DNA from: Enchytraeus crypticus
Taxonomy: Eukaryota > Annelida > Clitellata > Enchytraeida > Enchytraeidae
Direction of reading: 5' to 3'
Assembly: GCA_905160935.1 (NCBI GenBank)
Contig: CAJHZI010000254.1
Span: forward strand, 1-64,000
Length of the DNA: 64,000 nt
Part shown: positions 40,629-56,500 of the stretch, one piece after another
Position numbering within the stretch: position 1 is the stretch's first letter
Layout: each line of letters opens with the position of its first letter
The notes under the pieces: generated by a model
What the model saw: only the letters and a program-made list of their open reading frames with translations
Database searches by the model: none
What the model was told of the DNA's origin: nothing
Translations under genes and position numbers: made by a program

Positions 40629-43600
40629 CCTGACTGCTAAAGTATAAGCCAACAAAGGACTGGAGGAGTAAAGGGACGACAAATCACTAATATCCAAACA
40701 AACTATGAAAGGGCATTCAGTTGGTGAGCGCAAGGCTCCGAAATTTCTAGAATATTTTCCAATGCAGACCTTAATTAAACTAGGATTCAAGATTCGAGTT
40801 AGAATGATGACGATAGTGCTTTTGATGATGATGATAACGATGGGTCTGATCTAAGTATTAACCAAGATAAATTTAAATTATTTTATTATCTAATTATTGT
40901 AATAATTTATTATTATAATAATTATAATTATTATAATATTTTTAGAATTATTATAGTTATTATAATTATTATAGTAATTATTGTATAATAATATATTAAT
41001 TATAGGTATCTAATTATCATAATAGTTATAACAATGATAATAATAATTATTATTATTGTAATTATATTTATATTATTACAAATTATATTTCTACTTTGCT
41101 ACTTATCCACAGAAACCTGCAGAACCAAAGAGGTAGGATTTGTGTCCTGTAATGGGACATCTACAGAATGCATCGAGACAACGAAAGTGTGCGATGGGCG
41201 TGCGAACTGTGACAATGGTACGGACGAAAGAAACTGCGGTAAGAATTAGTCAAATATTGTTTAACAAAAAGCAAGTTGTTAAAATGTATCTCAATGTTTT
41301 CTGCAAGGACTTTTTAGTCGAGTTGAATACCCTCTAATATGTCACTAGATTAATAAAATGTAGAATAAACTCAATAGAACAATAGAAATAGCTTGATTAA
41401 TTAAAGTTTTGTCTTTCGTTTTCCACCTCTTGTTCACATATGGTTGTATTCAAGTGAATCATATAACATTCCTAATCTCGGCCTGCCTCTGCCTCAGCAA
41501 ATCCTTTTCCGTTCTCTTCCATATCCACCATTCCGATATATCTAGTTTCCTGATATCTTCCCTTCTTAACGTCCATCAGTAAAATAACATGTTCCATATG
41601 AAAGTTTCCATTATCTATTTTTTTAAATATTCACTAAACTTTCTAGAATTATTAAGAAATCTTTCCTCTATGATTTAAAGACCCACTTATATGTTAACAT
41701 GAAATGAAAGCGAAAGACCGAGAAGAATGACAACGATATATTCTATGAAACTGCCAGTAAGCAGTGCACGAAAAGAGGGAAATATTTTTTGGGATGGATT
41801 TATTTAGATATCTAACTTTCTGTCGAGCAATAATTAGGGTATATTGATTTATCTTATTTTTATTTTTCTTTCAGAAAACTGTCACGATCTGCCAGGTAGG
41901 ATATTTTGCACTGGGACACTAAGTAGGTGTATCAAAGAAGAGTACGCATGTGACGGTATATTCGACTGTGCAAGCGGATCTGACGAAAAGAACTGCAGTA
42001 AGAACAAAATAGTGGTAGCAATAACTAAATGCATATTTTAAAATTGTATCGGGAACATGCAAAGCAATATCAAAGACCAATTAGTGGTTACTATGCAGCT
42101 ACATACATTTTCCTATAAAAATAGAAGCATGTTATTTTTATTTGTTTCATATAGCTAAAGATTACATTCTTTACAGACAGAGAGGAATGAATAAGGTCTG
42201 GTCTATTCGTTTCCGAATCCAGTTAAATTGTCAGTTAAGAGAAGAAGAGGAAGAAAGAGAAGAAATAGAAGAAGAATATGATTATGGTGATGATGATTAT
42301 GGTGGTGATGATGATGATGATGATGACGACTATGATGATTATGGTGATGATGACGATGAAGACGATGATGGTAATGACGATGACGATGATGAAGATGATG
42401 ATGATGACGATTATGATGCTGATGATGACGACGACGACAATGTCAAAAACAATGACGACGACCATGACGATAACGATGATGATGATGACGACGTTTTACC
42501 TCTGAATTCAGATCGCTGCAAGCGGGAGGGTAATGTTCTGTGCAACAGAACACGTATCTGTATAAACAAAGAAAAACTTTGTGACGATGTGGATGATTGC
42601 GGCAACAATGAAGACGAGATAGGCTGTAGCGGTAAAGATATTCACACTTCACCTAAGTGATGTTTAATATGAAATTAAGTAATGACAATTAATTAATTGA
42701 GAAATGCTAATGGAGTTAAGATAATTATTATAATTATTAATTATAAGTCGTCTTCGTGTGGTGCTTTGGCGCCTGTTTGTTTAGAGTTTGCAAGAGACGT
42801 CCCTGACATTGCCTTATGGCGAGGAACCGGACGCTAATTTCATATTGATTGATTATATACCGCTAAATAATGCTAATTAAGAAATACTAAATAAGTAACT
42901 ATTCAATGTGAAGAAAAAATATGATGAACCGTAATAGAAGCTACAAAAGGCATCTAATTTCGACCGTTGTTAAACTAAGATTCAAGTCCAGAGAAAATGA
43001 TAAGTATTACGGTGAAATGCATGTAGAAGCCGTTCGATTCGGATGGCGTCAAATAAAATACGAAAGCATTATTTATTTCCGAGCACATAAATTATTGTTA
43101 ACCTTGTAGTAGGGTTGAGTGACCGAATGGATTACACACTTGCCTGATAAGCAATAAGCAAGAGGCCATCGGTTCTAATCCCAGCTGGAATATCTCTAAC
43201 AATATCCCTGGTGATCCTGAATCGGACATTAAATTTATCTTAACATAGATTTTTTAGCTTTTATCTGGATAGTCAATATCTTAATATTTGGAATATTATA
43301 TTTTCTGGGATTTATATTTCATTGTAACCATTTGAATATCTTTAAAGTACTCGGTATATTTATTTTTTCTGCAGCTTAGAAGGCTATATTTCATTTGAGT
43401 GTATTCGGATTTTATATTTTCATGCACTGATAAATACTTCGATTTATTAGATTTTTAAACTTTTAACAATGATCTCAGAGTAACGAGTTAAGATATAAAT
43501 TCAGATTTGAGTAACTTTATATCTATGACGGTAGCTTAAGTTTGTTGTGTGGTAATGAAGAAAACCTTCTGCTTCTGAACCATAACTCAAAACACACAAC

Positions 43601-46600
43601 AACCCATTTTCCGCTACTTGAGTGAATTAGAATATAATGATCTTCCTTGAGAATGCAACAGAAAACAGCGTACCATTTTGTTCAATTTTTGTGTTGTAAA
43701 TATTTAAAATTTTGAATGCAGTCTTTCTGTATAAAAAAGAAATATCGGTTTCGCATTTTTATTTATGTAAACTGTGACGATGATCTACAGTGCTCGATTT
43801 TGTCATTGATGACTATAGCACTCCAATTGTTGTTATTTATGTAAACATTAGGAACGTGCCGGGGTATTGATGGTCTTGTTTTCTGCAACGGTTCAAATTC
43901 AAAATGCGTCGATTCGAGTACATTGTGTGATGGAGCAAACAATTGCGGAAATCGGGATGACGAACAAAATTGCAGTAAGTGGTAATAAATTGTAATTGTA
44001 AGTTTCCCGTTTTGTGTCCTGGACACTGAAGAACACAGCAACTGCTAAATGCACGTGTCGTAAGCGGCGACAAATCCTGAACTCAGGAAAGCAATAGGAA
44101 GAAATATTTTTCTCAAAATATGTGAAAATGAAGCCATACCTCAGAATTTCTTTTCCAAATTCTGGGCTTCGTAATAGATGGATAGGCCTGATGGAATGCC
44201 TTCTGTGAAGTGATTTCGTGTATTTTGAATTATTTACATTACAAAATTGGTAAGATTTACATGAAGACGTAATTGCAATAGATTTATATATGATCTTTTA
44301 ATCATCAAAATGCATGGTAGTAAGATTTAACAGAACAAGCAATGAAAAAATACCTAACGAACAGAAAAATGCAAATTACTGATTCACCTTTAAAGAGCTG
44401 AAAGTAGAAAAATATAAACTAAACTCGCCGTTTATCTTAGGATCGACTTTCCATAATCTAATTAGGCTAATATACCTTCAAATAAGTCCAAATTTGATGT
44501 CTTTATCAATAGAATCATCATTCTGAATTGTATATTTATTTTTACTATTAATATAATCCCCTTAGATAAGACTCATTTTAAGTGGAAGGTCTATTAAAAG
44601 AGGTCATAGAAGGTAGAATGGAAGGAAAAAGAGGCACGGGAAGGCCGAGATTAGGTATGTTAGGTGATTTAAAGACCCACTCATATGTGGTAATGAAGAG
44701 GAAGGCGGAAGACAGAGAAGAGTGGAGGCGTTATATACCATGGACCTGCCACTAGGCAGTGCACTAAGAGAGAGAATCCACATAATCAGACTTATCTAAA
44801 TCTAGCTTACCATAAAAGCATCCAGAGACAATTAATTTGTTTGAGAAGGTAAATCTGTGGTAATCATAAAGTAATTCAAATTGCCAAAAGCCACAATACC
44901 GCTGGTAATACGATATAATACCTTTATCAAAAGTTCGAAAAATTTCATAGTAGACGTCATTGTAAGCTTTACAAAAATCTTTCAGTTCAGCTTTTGACAA
45001 AGATAAACCAGAAATACCATAAAGTAACAAAGAAACCGCTTGCGAATGCATTAATTTCAACAAGACATCAATTGCTGCGTTTGATCCTAGTCTCCCTAGT
45101 ATCGTATTTACAGCAGTGTAGAATTTGCCTCTACTATCATTCCAGTGCCATTTAAACGACTTTGCTCTATTAATAAATACACCAAGGTAACAAATTTTGT
45201 CAACCAAATTAACATTAATATTCTGAATAGTCAATGGTTTACAAGGAACATTAAACTTTGGACCAATTCTCATACAATGGCATATAGATATACATTATTT
45301 ATAGGTAGATCTAATTTAGTAAAAACACTATTATAAATATTGAATAGATATTGCAGATCGGTGACTGAAATACTGAGCAGTATAATATCATCTGCGTACA
45401 TAAAACTATTGTAGCAGTTGTAGTTAATAAAACATGCATATTTCGATTGTTGAAGTTTATCTAAAACAGTCTCAACGTAAAAAGCAAACAATAATGGTGA
45501 GAGAATTCCACCCTGCTTGACTCCCGATAGTAGAGGAACATAATCTGACACAGACCGCACCAACTAGCAGTAGTGCCATTCTTATTGAACCAATTTTCGA
45601 GAATGTTAATAATTCGAAAGTTAACACTTTTAGCTTGCAACATGTTTAAAATACCGTAACTATTACATTAGTCAAAAGCTTTGCGAAGATCAACTACTAC
45701 AACGTTAACAGTACTTTTCCTTACATTGAAACATTTTATGACTTTCCGCAATGAATGCAAAGCGTTAGCACAACCTATATGTTTCTTGAACCCAAATTGT
45801 CTCTTTGATGTCGAAATGTCAATAAATTTGTTAATACAATGTTCAAAAATTTTCGATAAAATTGGACAGATCGTAATTCCTCTGAAATCGTCATCCGAGA
45901 CTGCTCTTTTATAACCTTCAAATTTCTGTATGGGTGTAGTTTTTCCAGTGCCAAAAGAATCAGACACCACACTAGTACGAAGCATTATATTAAAAAAGGT
46001 ACGAAAAATTATAATAAGTGATTCATGACAAAACATATATGCTCAACTTTCAACCCGCCACAATCTGCCGCTTTATTGATATCTAAGCAATTTACAGCTT
46101 TACAAACTGATTCTACATCACCAAAAGAGTGTTATCACAATTTGAGTAAATGATTTTTCGATTAAAGTATAAATTTTTCATTTTATTATGATGATTCTCA
46201 GAATTAGGCGCCTAGTACAGGCAGATTTAAAGTTTAAAGTTGTTTGCTATATGATTAGCAATGTCAAGACCATCCTGGAGACCATAACATTTATTTTCTT
46301 ATTAGTGTCATTTTTTTAAAATACCGTGGCCAGCATCTCCAAAATTTACTGCAATTGGAATTTAAGAGATTTCGCTGCAAATTATCTGAGATAGTTTTAT
46401 TGTATTTATGTTTAGCAAGCATTACAACTCTTTTATAGTCCTTATGCGCTTTATTATTTTTAGCTATGTATTCGTGTTCGGAATAAATTCATAATTGGTC
46501 TTGGTAGGCCAGTTTTAATTAAACCTTCAGAAAATTAAATGTCGCATTTACGAGTGTTGTGTCCGGGTTGTTTAAAGAATTGACCAACCGTTAACTGCAC

Positions 46601-48379
46601 ATGTTGTAGAAGGTGATTACAGCACTAAGATCCATACCAACGTCCGAAAGGGCATTCAGTTGGCAAGCGCCTAGGCTCTAGAAATTGCTTCAAAAAATTA
46701 AACGAATGGAAAAGTCTCAAATAGGGGATTGACTGATGAAGTAGGGCAGATATGATTTGAGACAGTCTATTCAGATTCCGAACCCAGTTAAACTGGGATT
46801 CAAGGGATGATGATGATGGCGATGATAATGACGATGATGATGACGATGATAATGGTGATGATTTTGATGATGATGATGATTGATGACTAGTCAGCCATTG
46901 CCTGTGTATATTTTAGAATCATGTAGAGAAATGCCGGGTCTAGTGTTCTGCAATAATTCATTTTCTCAGTGCATACCAGCCGAATATATATGTGATGGCT
47001 ATGTTGACTGCCAGAATTATGATGATGAGTCGCATTGCGGTAAGATTCGATGTTAATTCTACATAATAAGTAGGAAATAACATATGCTCATGGCTCATGA
47101 ATAGCTTAAAGTTAATTTAAAGTCCTATAGTATGGCAGTGTTGTGATTACGTGTGGTTGGACCACTGCAGAATAGCGCAACCGATAACAATTTGCTGCGT
47201 GTAAGTAAGAGGCGACTAAGGGCAGAAGCTGAGGATTGCAAGAGGGGACCAACCTCATAATTAAATATTGTCCCCCAAGATTATATGGTAATTATTCCAT
47301 TTAACTGAAAAAGTCAATGGGAAACCACCTCAGAAGCCTTATGTTTCATAAACTAAAGGCTACATAGGTACGGATAAGTCTAAGACTTTGTAAAAGGATT
47401 AGCTTGCTGATATAAGGAGTGCTCTTATGGACCGAGAAAACAGACTTTGAGTATGAATATGTACTTTGAACCTGCCACTTGGCAGGGCACCGAAGCAGAT
47501 AGGATAGGAGTGACAGGAAGAAATCTTGATTTTAGTTCTGCACCTAACTAATGATTTGCAATGGAATATGAAATGGACTATAGGTTCATCCCAAAACACT
47601 TCCTGGGATAAATACCAATAATATTCTGAAATACTATAATAATACTAGTACTACAACTACTAGGCTAGTAATAATAACAATATCGATAACAATAATAACT
47701 AATAATATACTATTAATAATGATATTAATAAAAAATGGGCACAGGGTCCCTACCTCGTCATAAGCAGAATCGCCAAGGAAATATATGTATAGCAACAATA
47801 ATGAGTATTACTAGATGACTTAAAATAACGCTCATATATAGACATGAAAAGTGAAATCGAATATGGAGAAGAGTGGAGGCGTTATATTCCATGGACATGC
47901 CGTGCACCGAGAGAGAGATAGTTATTATAGTACATACATATTGCAGCGCTTGCGCTGCGGATAAATATATGCCAGCTACATTTGTTATAAAATTACTATT
48001 GCCAATAAAGTAGGCGTTAAATCGAGCATAATTTTGTAGCTCTTATTTATATTATTTATGTATACATCATTACGAAATGGCAGACAAGGAAGAGAAAGGT
48101 TGTGAGAGAGTCTAGGAATCACAGGATGTAAATATTACATTGATATTACGCAACTGGAACACTTAAAAAGCCTCAAATATGTGAGCCTTGTCATCACTGA
48201 TGTTGGGCAAATTGAAACGGAAATAAAATTTAAAATTGCACAGACAAACGAGGCTTTCGGAAAGAGAAAATAACTATACTAACAACAGGGCGACGACGAC
48301 GACGACAAGGACGATGATGATGATGATAATGATGATGATGACGATGATGATGATGATAATGATGATGATGACGATGATG

Positions 48380-48415
<36 letters not shown>

Positions 48416-49496
48416 GCGATGATTATGATGACGATCATAATGATCTTCATTCTTATGTATATTTATTATTGTTTTAATTTAATTGCAGATGATTATACTA
48501 CCTGCGATATTTTATCCCCTACGTCATCTTTTAAGTGCCAGGGAACGAAGCGATATTGTGTAGACACTGACCTGCTGTGTAATGGGTACGAAAACTGCCC
48601 TTATGGAGACGATGAAAGAAACTGTGGTATCACGTGTTCTTTATAAATTAACCAAATAGTTTCTGCAGTTAAATCGAGGGTGCTTTTAACAATAGTTACA
48701 TTGCTATAAAATTGTTAACATAAACAAATTGCATTCGTTCATTTTCGTTTGTTAATTGCAGAAATGTTAACTGGTACTAACAGGAAATTCTTCAAATATT
48801 AGAAGAAACGATATACATTAACATGATGGTATTAAATGTGGGCTATATAAAGGACACCAAATAGTCTGCAAAAATCAGAACAACGGCCGTCAGGGACGAT
48901 GATATACATCTTATCTAGCTGACCACCGTCTAGCTCAAAATATATTTTATCAAATATACGAAGATTGCTGCTCCAGTTTGTATATTTTTTCTGGATTGTA
49001 TAAGTATTTACTCTTTTGAGAGGTGCTCTTTAAAAAATTACATAATTTGTTTCAATGGCATTTCTTACTAAATTTATTTATATTCAATTTGCTTGAAGAC
49101 ATAATATAGCTAGTTCGCTTTATATTATTTTATAGTCCCAGAATTTCATTAACTGCTATGTTTTATCTTGATCCTCGTTTTAAATTACATTACATTTTTT
49201 AACATTTCATTAGACGGCCCAATAGTCCTTCGGGGCCATTGGGCCGACTAATAAAATGTTGAAAATTATTATTTTTCAAGTTACATGTAGGCCTACAGTG
49301 TAATTTTCTTGAAAAATGTATTATCAATAATAATATTGCATCTATACGTCACTGATATTATGCTACGTCCCTGACACTCTGCAGGATTAAACGGACGTTA
49401 AACCTTTATTAATAATAACAATAATGGCAATATTATTAAACTATTTAACTATTTTTAATTACCCCGGGTGTAAAGAACCATATGCTTGATTACTAT

Positions 49497-49529
<33 letters not shown>

Positions 49530-51569
49530 AACTACTACTACTACTACTACTACTAATACTACTACTACTACTACTAATACTAATAATAATAATAATAATA
49601 ATAGTAATAATAATAGTAATAATAGTTACATAATAATAACAATCACTGGGAATAATGCCATTGATAAGGCGTTTGAAAACATGGAGACGAAGGGTTTTAC
49701 TATAACTGAAACTTTGGGTCGTGGAAAGTTCGGGTTCATCGTGGTCGGCAAATCAACCCTTCACGAGGACCGTCACGCAGCTATTAAGCTAGTGGAACGG
49801 GCTCGTGAATGCCACCATGGACAAAATCTGGTTCTACAGAATGGCAAGTCAACAAATTCTAGGGCAATCAATCAGATTCGACCAAATCTGGGTCGCCAGG
49901 ATCTGGGTCAACAGTATCTTGGTCATCAGAATGTAGATCCACAGAGTCAAGGTAAACAGCAACAGCTGTATATATGTCAAGAGCTGCAGAATCAGCAGTG
50001 GCAGAGCAGCCTGTCCCACAGCAGCCTAGCCCAATGAAGCAGCAAATTCTCAAAAGTGGAAATAGTTTAGAACTGTCGGTAGGACGAGTATCTGAGGAAT
50101 CTAAGCCGCTTTCAGAGCAGTTGTTGTCTGGATTAGCCAATAACAAAGTGGAGATAACCGTAGCAGCTGTGATGGCGATCAAGTCTACCGATAAAATAGG
50201 ACCGCGGTTAAGCCACACGGCTTTGAAGTTGCAGACCGGGGTTCAATCCGCAACAGAGACCGAGAGGAAGGACAAGAGAGAGCAGAAAGGAAGCGAGAAG
50301 GTTGATGGAAGAACTGAATTCAGCGAATCTGACTTCAGTGCAGTCGTGCCATTTGAGGCAGAGTTGCTACGGAAGCTCAACCACGACAACGTGATCAGGC
50401 TGTTCGACAGCTGCACAAGTGCTGATGGTGTCTATGGGCAGGTGCTAGAGTGTTGCAGTCAAGGCAGTCTAAGAGACTTTCTCACTCAGTCATCCGGCAA
50501 TATCTTGGTAGAGGATACCTTCAAGAGGCATTTTCGCGACATGCTAGCTAATGTGACTTACATGCACTCGCAGCTGGTGGCACATCGGGACATGCGCTGT
50601 GAGCATTTTCTATTGGACGCTTATAATCGGGTCAAGTTGACCGACTTTAGCGCAGCCTATCAGCTGACAGCAGCTGGGCTACGTTACAGCAGCGGCGCAC
50701 AGTTGCAGCAGCTGCAGGGCAACGTGTCAGGCCTGTCCATTGACACTCCGGGGTATTTACCACCTGAGGTTTTAGCAAGACGGCCCTACTGCCCACATGC
50801 CGCGGACATTTGGGCTCTCGGGTTCACTCTGGACGTGATGATGACTAGTAGCCTCCTTTACCCCCTAACACGGCCGAGGCTTTCCCAGCCATGAGGAGGG
50901 GCCTGCGCTTCTACCCCAGCGAGTCCGTCAAGCAGGCCAAGGAAGTCATCCTGGCCGTTCATGGACTTCTCCATTCGGTGGTTCAGGCTCGCTATAGTCT
51001 GAACAAGGTCCGCTGTTCCTCATGGCTCAACTCCACCACGGACTCGAGCAAGCCTGGCTTGTTAACGTTCTACAGGGCCGGGCAGTTCCACAAAGTACTG
51101 CATGAAGAGCTGGAGGAACTTCCGGAGATAAAGCAATGTCACACAAAGCCGCAGGAAGTTTAACTCAAACAAGAAGATTACTAGCGTAGAGTGGCAACAC
51201 TGCAGAGACTGGCTCTAGAGCAACTCGGAGAGGAGAAGATGGAGGATGTTTTGGAGAAGCTGCAGAAAGCTGAGAAAAAGAGACTTCAAAAGAAAGCTAA
51301 GAGTGGAGGACACAAGCAGTCCTGTCTAAGCCTGTAGTCATCTAGGCTGTGATAGAGACTTAGGCCTACAATTTGTATCAACCACACAATAATACTACTA
51401 CTACTAATAATAATAATAATAATAATAAATTAATAATAATAATACATTCTACAGGTCCGGGCAGTTCCTCAAAGTACTGCCTGAAGAGCTGGAGGAACTT
51501 CCGGAGATAATATGTAATAATAATAATAATAATAACAATAATAATAATAATATTATTATTCATTTATTT

Positions 51570-51632
<63 letters not shown>

Positions 51633-53485
51633 TTATTTTGCTAAATCTGGTGTAAAGAACCTGGGGTTTGATAAAAGCGATTCAAGCTATACCTGCTGAA
51701 TCGACGCACGGCTACTCGAGGTCATCAATCGGCTAAGAAGAATTGTTGAATCGGACTGCATTAAATCTTTGCAAAGTCATGGAAAGCCTTTGCCAAAGAA
51801 AAGATATCTCTCGCTTATCGCCGGTTTTCTCTTCAATAAGTCTGCCTATGCCATTAATAAAGTCAATTCTTTCGGGATTCATCGTGCCCATGGTTTCAAT
51901 GGCCATCGGAACAACTTCATATCCTAAGGACAGATCACGGTATTTATCCAACTTCCTAGAGGCGGCAAGAACAGCAGTTCCACCGGCTGTGACCGAAGTC
52001 GTATTCAGGTAGGAGTTCGCCATAGTGTCAATGACCGTGACGTCACATACAGAACATTTACAGTTGAACAAGGGCACTATTGTCATGCTGTCCGGACGCC
52101 TGCCGCCTGATCTGGACAACCCACTTGATTCCTTAGAGGTAGGGATGCCTGCTCTTGAAAGTGCTCGCCATATTATTATTATTATTGCTATTATTATCAT
52201 TATTATTATATTTCTTTCCTTTTTTTCTATTACATTTACTTGTATTTTTTCATTATTTTTAAATCTATTACTTTATATTTATCTATTATTATTGTCATTA
52301 TCTACCATTATTATTATGATTATGTTACATATTATGATCATAATAATCGTTTTGTTTGTTTGTATCTGCCATATAATTGTGAATAAATAATATAATTATT
52401 AGTATCACTATTCGCCATTTGCAATTCACTTCATTTATTGCCAGAATTTGTTAATAAGGAAAGTCGAGCCCTGTATTACATCAAGAACAAGAAAACGACA
52501 GACTACAGGGCTTTGCCGTTATCCAACAGTGACCTCTCTCTCACTCTTGTTGTCGTTAGATTGACATTTAAACTTCGGTGCATTCAAGAATTGGTAAGCG
52601 ATTAAATCCTAATGTTAATTGAAAAGAACTTTAGAGCGTAATTTCAAATTGTATTAAATTTAAATTGTATAAAATTAAATCACTTTAGTTACGTTAACAG
52701 CTGGTAGAAAATGTTATTTCAAAATTCTGAAGTACGTGAAGTAAAACGTGGTTTCAAATTATTAATATTGTTATTTCAAAGACGTTATTTTAAAATCTAG
52801 TTTTTTTATCTTTTATTGGCATTAATGATTTATTTTTTTGAGCATTTCGCTAGTTGTCTCTAGTTAAACACTAAGGCTGATTATAATCAACGATACACCT
52901 GTACCTTTCTTACAAATTCTTCACATCACTCAAATAGAAGGTCACTCGGAGATGTTGGTGTGTTGAAGACTATCTTTATTCACAAAAAATTTAAAACGTG
53001 AGTATTGCCAAATACAAAATTAAAACTAATTCTAACTACAGAAACTTCGCTTGGTCTACCTTTAAAATACATTATCAGTAAGTTGTCATTGAATTTTGAC
53101 GTCCATGACATAGCTTTATTGAGACGAACCGGATGTTAAATTCTTATTTATTTGTTGATTGATTGATAATTTGTTATTGGTTGTTCGAATATCATATTGT
53201 TCTATCTCATATGCACGTTTCCTTCACGTACTTCATAATCATTAAAATTTAAACGATTTTATGAAACTTGGTAGTGATTATATCAAACTTGTTTATCATA
53301 TATTAATCGGATTTCAAATTAGCCAAAATTATTGAGCATGATTTCCCTTTTCTTCAAAGTACTATAGACAGAAGTGGCGCAAGATCGACCATTAAGCTGT
53401 TTGCTACTCTCTTGAAGCAGCTTCGAATTTAAAAACTTCACCGTAATAGCCTTTCTGGAGTTTCAACTGATACTAAATTAGTTTA

Positions 53486-53561
<76 letters not shown>

Positions 53562-56500
53562 GTAGGCGTAACGTCAGGAAGTTTTAAATGACAGATCCTG
53601 AGGTGAGTTGAACCCTCGTGAGTTCGAATCCCAGTCGCGCGTATCTGAGAGTAAAATCTCGGACATTTATTGGACTGGCTACACGGAATATGGACAAATT
53701 TGCCTAAAGGATCTAACATGCGGTATTAAAAGTGATAGATACAAACACAGTTGATCATTTCACTATAATGTGTGTTATTATTATTATGATCCTAATCATA
53801 GTTTTCCTTTGGATCGCAGTTCCAACAAGAGAAAGGATATTTTTAAAGCAGTCGCCTCTATCTTAGGCTTACAATACATCCTCAGTCAATCCCTTTTTTC
53901 ATATCCTTGCAATTTACCGCTTCCCACGTCAGATGTAGCTAAGTCTTTCAGATATAAATGTTTTCAGATGTAGCTCTACAGATATCGGTCTTTTGTTATC
54001 GAAATATTGTTTATTCATGCCTTCTAATTTAATTTAATTTGAGTTCGCTGACTTTTTTATTATCCCAATTATGCTAAATATATGTAAAAAGTCAAATAAT
54101 TAAAATCACTCAAGCTGCTCTTGTATCCGATTACATACATGTACTACTCTTAATAATACTAAATGCTGCCAATTTACGATACTTCTATTATTTAATGTTA
54201 CCTCTGTGTAACATAATTTTGTAGTAAATTAGTGAAATTAACTCCTTTATAAGAAATTAATGCTCCATTCCAATGATCGTAACATTTTACATGTATTTAC
54301 AGGATGAAGCGTCAGAAGTAATTCATATTCGTGGGGAAATTTATGCAGTAAGATACATTGCTTCTTGTCGCATTAATGTTGAATTTCGTGACCTAGTGGA
54401 AGGGAAGATATAATAAACAAAAAGAAAAGATAAAACATGAGAATTCTTTCAATTATTTGCTATAAAGTAAAAAAATAATTTATTAATACGTTTAATATTG
54501 ATAAAAACCCAAATAAAGACTATTAAAAAGTAAACAAATTAACAAAAATTAACTTGAAATGAAAGTGCTGTACACTATTTAATGTAAAACAAAATTGCGT
54601 TTGTAATGTGTCAGAAATTGCTAAATAAGTCTCTAGACGCGAACTCAGTTAATCTGTGATTGAAGGGAAGATTACTATTATAAGCCTGCTTTAGTAAGTC
54701 CATAGTTTTTTGCTCTTTATACTTAGTTAATGCTACCTTCATTATTTATATTTATTATCTCCAATTTTTCTACGATCCTAGGTTGCTATTTTACAATGTT
54801 TGCTTGTTTCTGGTATTAAGCTAGATAGAGCTCAATTGTGCTGTTTCTTACGGCCGTTTTAATTGTGTTCTGTCTCGTTTTATACTCTGTGTGTTTATGT
54901 CTGATTCAGTTAGATACAAATGATCACGATTCTCACTCTCCTGCTCATAATATTTGTTATTTACTTGCGAGTAACAGGAATGGATAGACAGTAGAATAAA
55001 CTGGATTGCAACTACAGACGGAGCAGCGAATGCAATTACCGTTCCATCGGACTCGGTGTGGAACCCTACCATTGGCATAACTAACAGGTTAGTATTTACA
55101 ACAATATTTCTTAATAAACAGGATAGATCATTAGGATAGCATAACCGGGTAAACAGGATAGTTTTCTTGGGGAATGACGACCCTGCCCAGTAAATGTTAG
55201 TCTAAGCTGAGGAAGGCAAAGGAGGCCCACCTAGTCATAAGCAGAATCCACCAAGAATAATGGCATATCAAAATAAATGTAAGATGATTTAAATATCCAC
55301 TCGTATGTGGACATGAAGGGGTTAAACATAGTCTAGAGACGAATGGAAGGGTTATGTAACATGGACCTGCCAGTAGGCAGTTAATTATGGGAGAGTTAAA
55401 TCATTATTTAAATGTTAATTTATTATTAAAGTATCGGTAACTTTCATCGACATTTAAGAAGTGCTTCGCTAGTTTTAGAGAACGAATTTTAGACATCTAA
55501 GACTACAGTAGGCAAATCCACAAGCAGCAATCGATCGAGCTATTGTTGCAATTCGAAAAGACTATAGGCATGCCTTCAAGACGATGGCGGTCATTCGAGC
55601 ATCTACTTAATTTTGCGCCTCGAGCCCATAAGTAAACGGCCTGAACAGAGCCGTCTATTAGTTAGAAAGGATCGAAAGACGATTTCAAATCCTTGCTAAT
55701 TTGATTTTAACACTTTTGACAACAATTTTTTTGACAATTATGATTATTATGTATAATGATGATGATGGTGATGATGACGACGACCGCAACAATGATGCTG
55801 ATAAAACAATTAATGCAGTCGCGTTGTCTCCTGTACGCCAATTAATTTTACACAATTTATATAATTGATATTGGACTTTCAGTTTCATCTTATTTTATTA
55901 ACATTCTATATCAGTTTTATCAGTGAGAAAAGCTACATTTAAATCTATGGATCTTTTTCATAGTAACCTTGTTATTGATTTCTTTGGTTTTCGCATATTA
56001 CGTACATGTATTATGACGGTTAAGATCAACGTGACACAAACTATATTGTTACATAACATGGAATTCTAGCAATTTGGTAGAACACAACAAAGCTCATGTA
56101 CATGTAATTGCCCTATGAGTATAATTACTTGTTAGACATTAATTAGATATTTTAGGGTATACAGATACATGTAGGTGCCATTAGGCCAGATCTAACATAG
56201 AAATATAAAGCTAGAATTTTCATTGAAATATCTGTTTACTTTACCTTTTGAAGTATAACCGTGTAATGTCGTTACCTATCTTATATTTGTATATAGTGTT
56301 AGTTAAGTTAATAATTATATACTTAACTAAAATGCATTCTTAAATGCATTGCATACTGAAATGCATTCTTTTTAATTAAATATTTAGGCATATCTGTATT
56401 TGTGTCCTGAATGAGTCTTAAACAAGCTTGCAATTTGCTTTCTGACCCAGAACTGTTATGGTATGTTATGCTACGTGTTACTACTGTCTTCCTATAGTAA

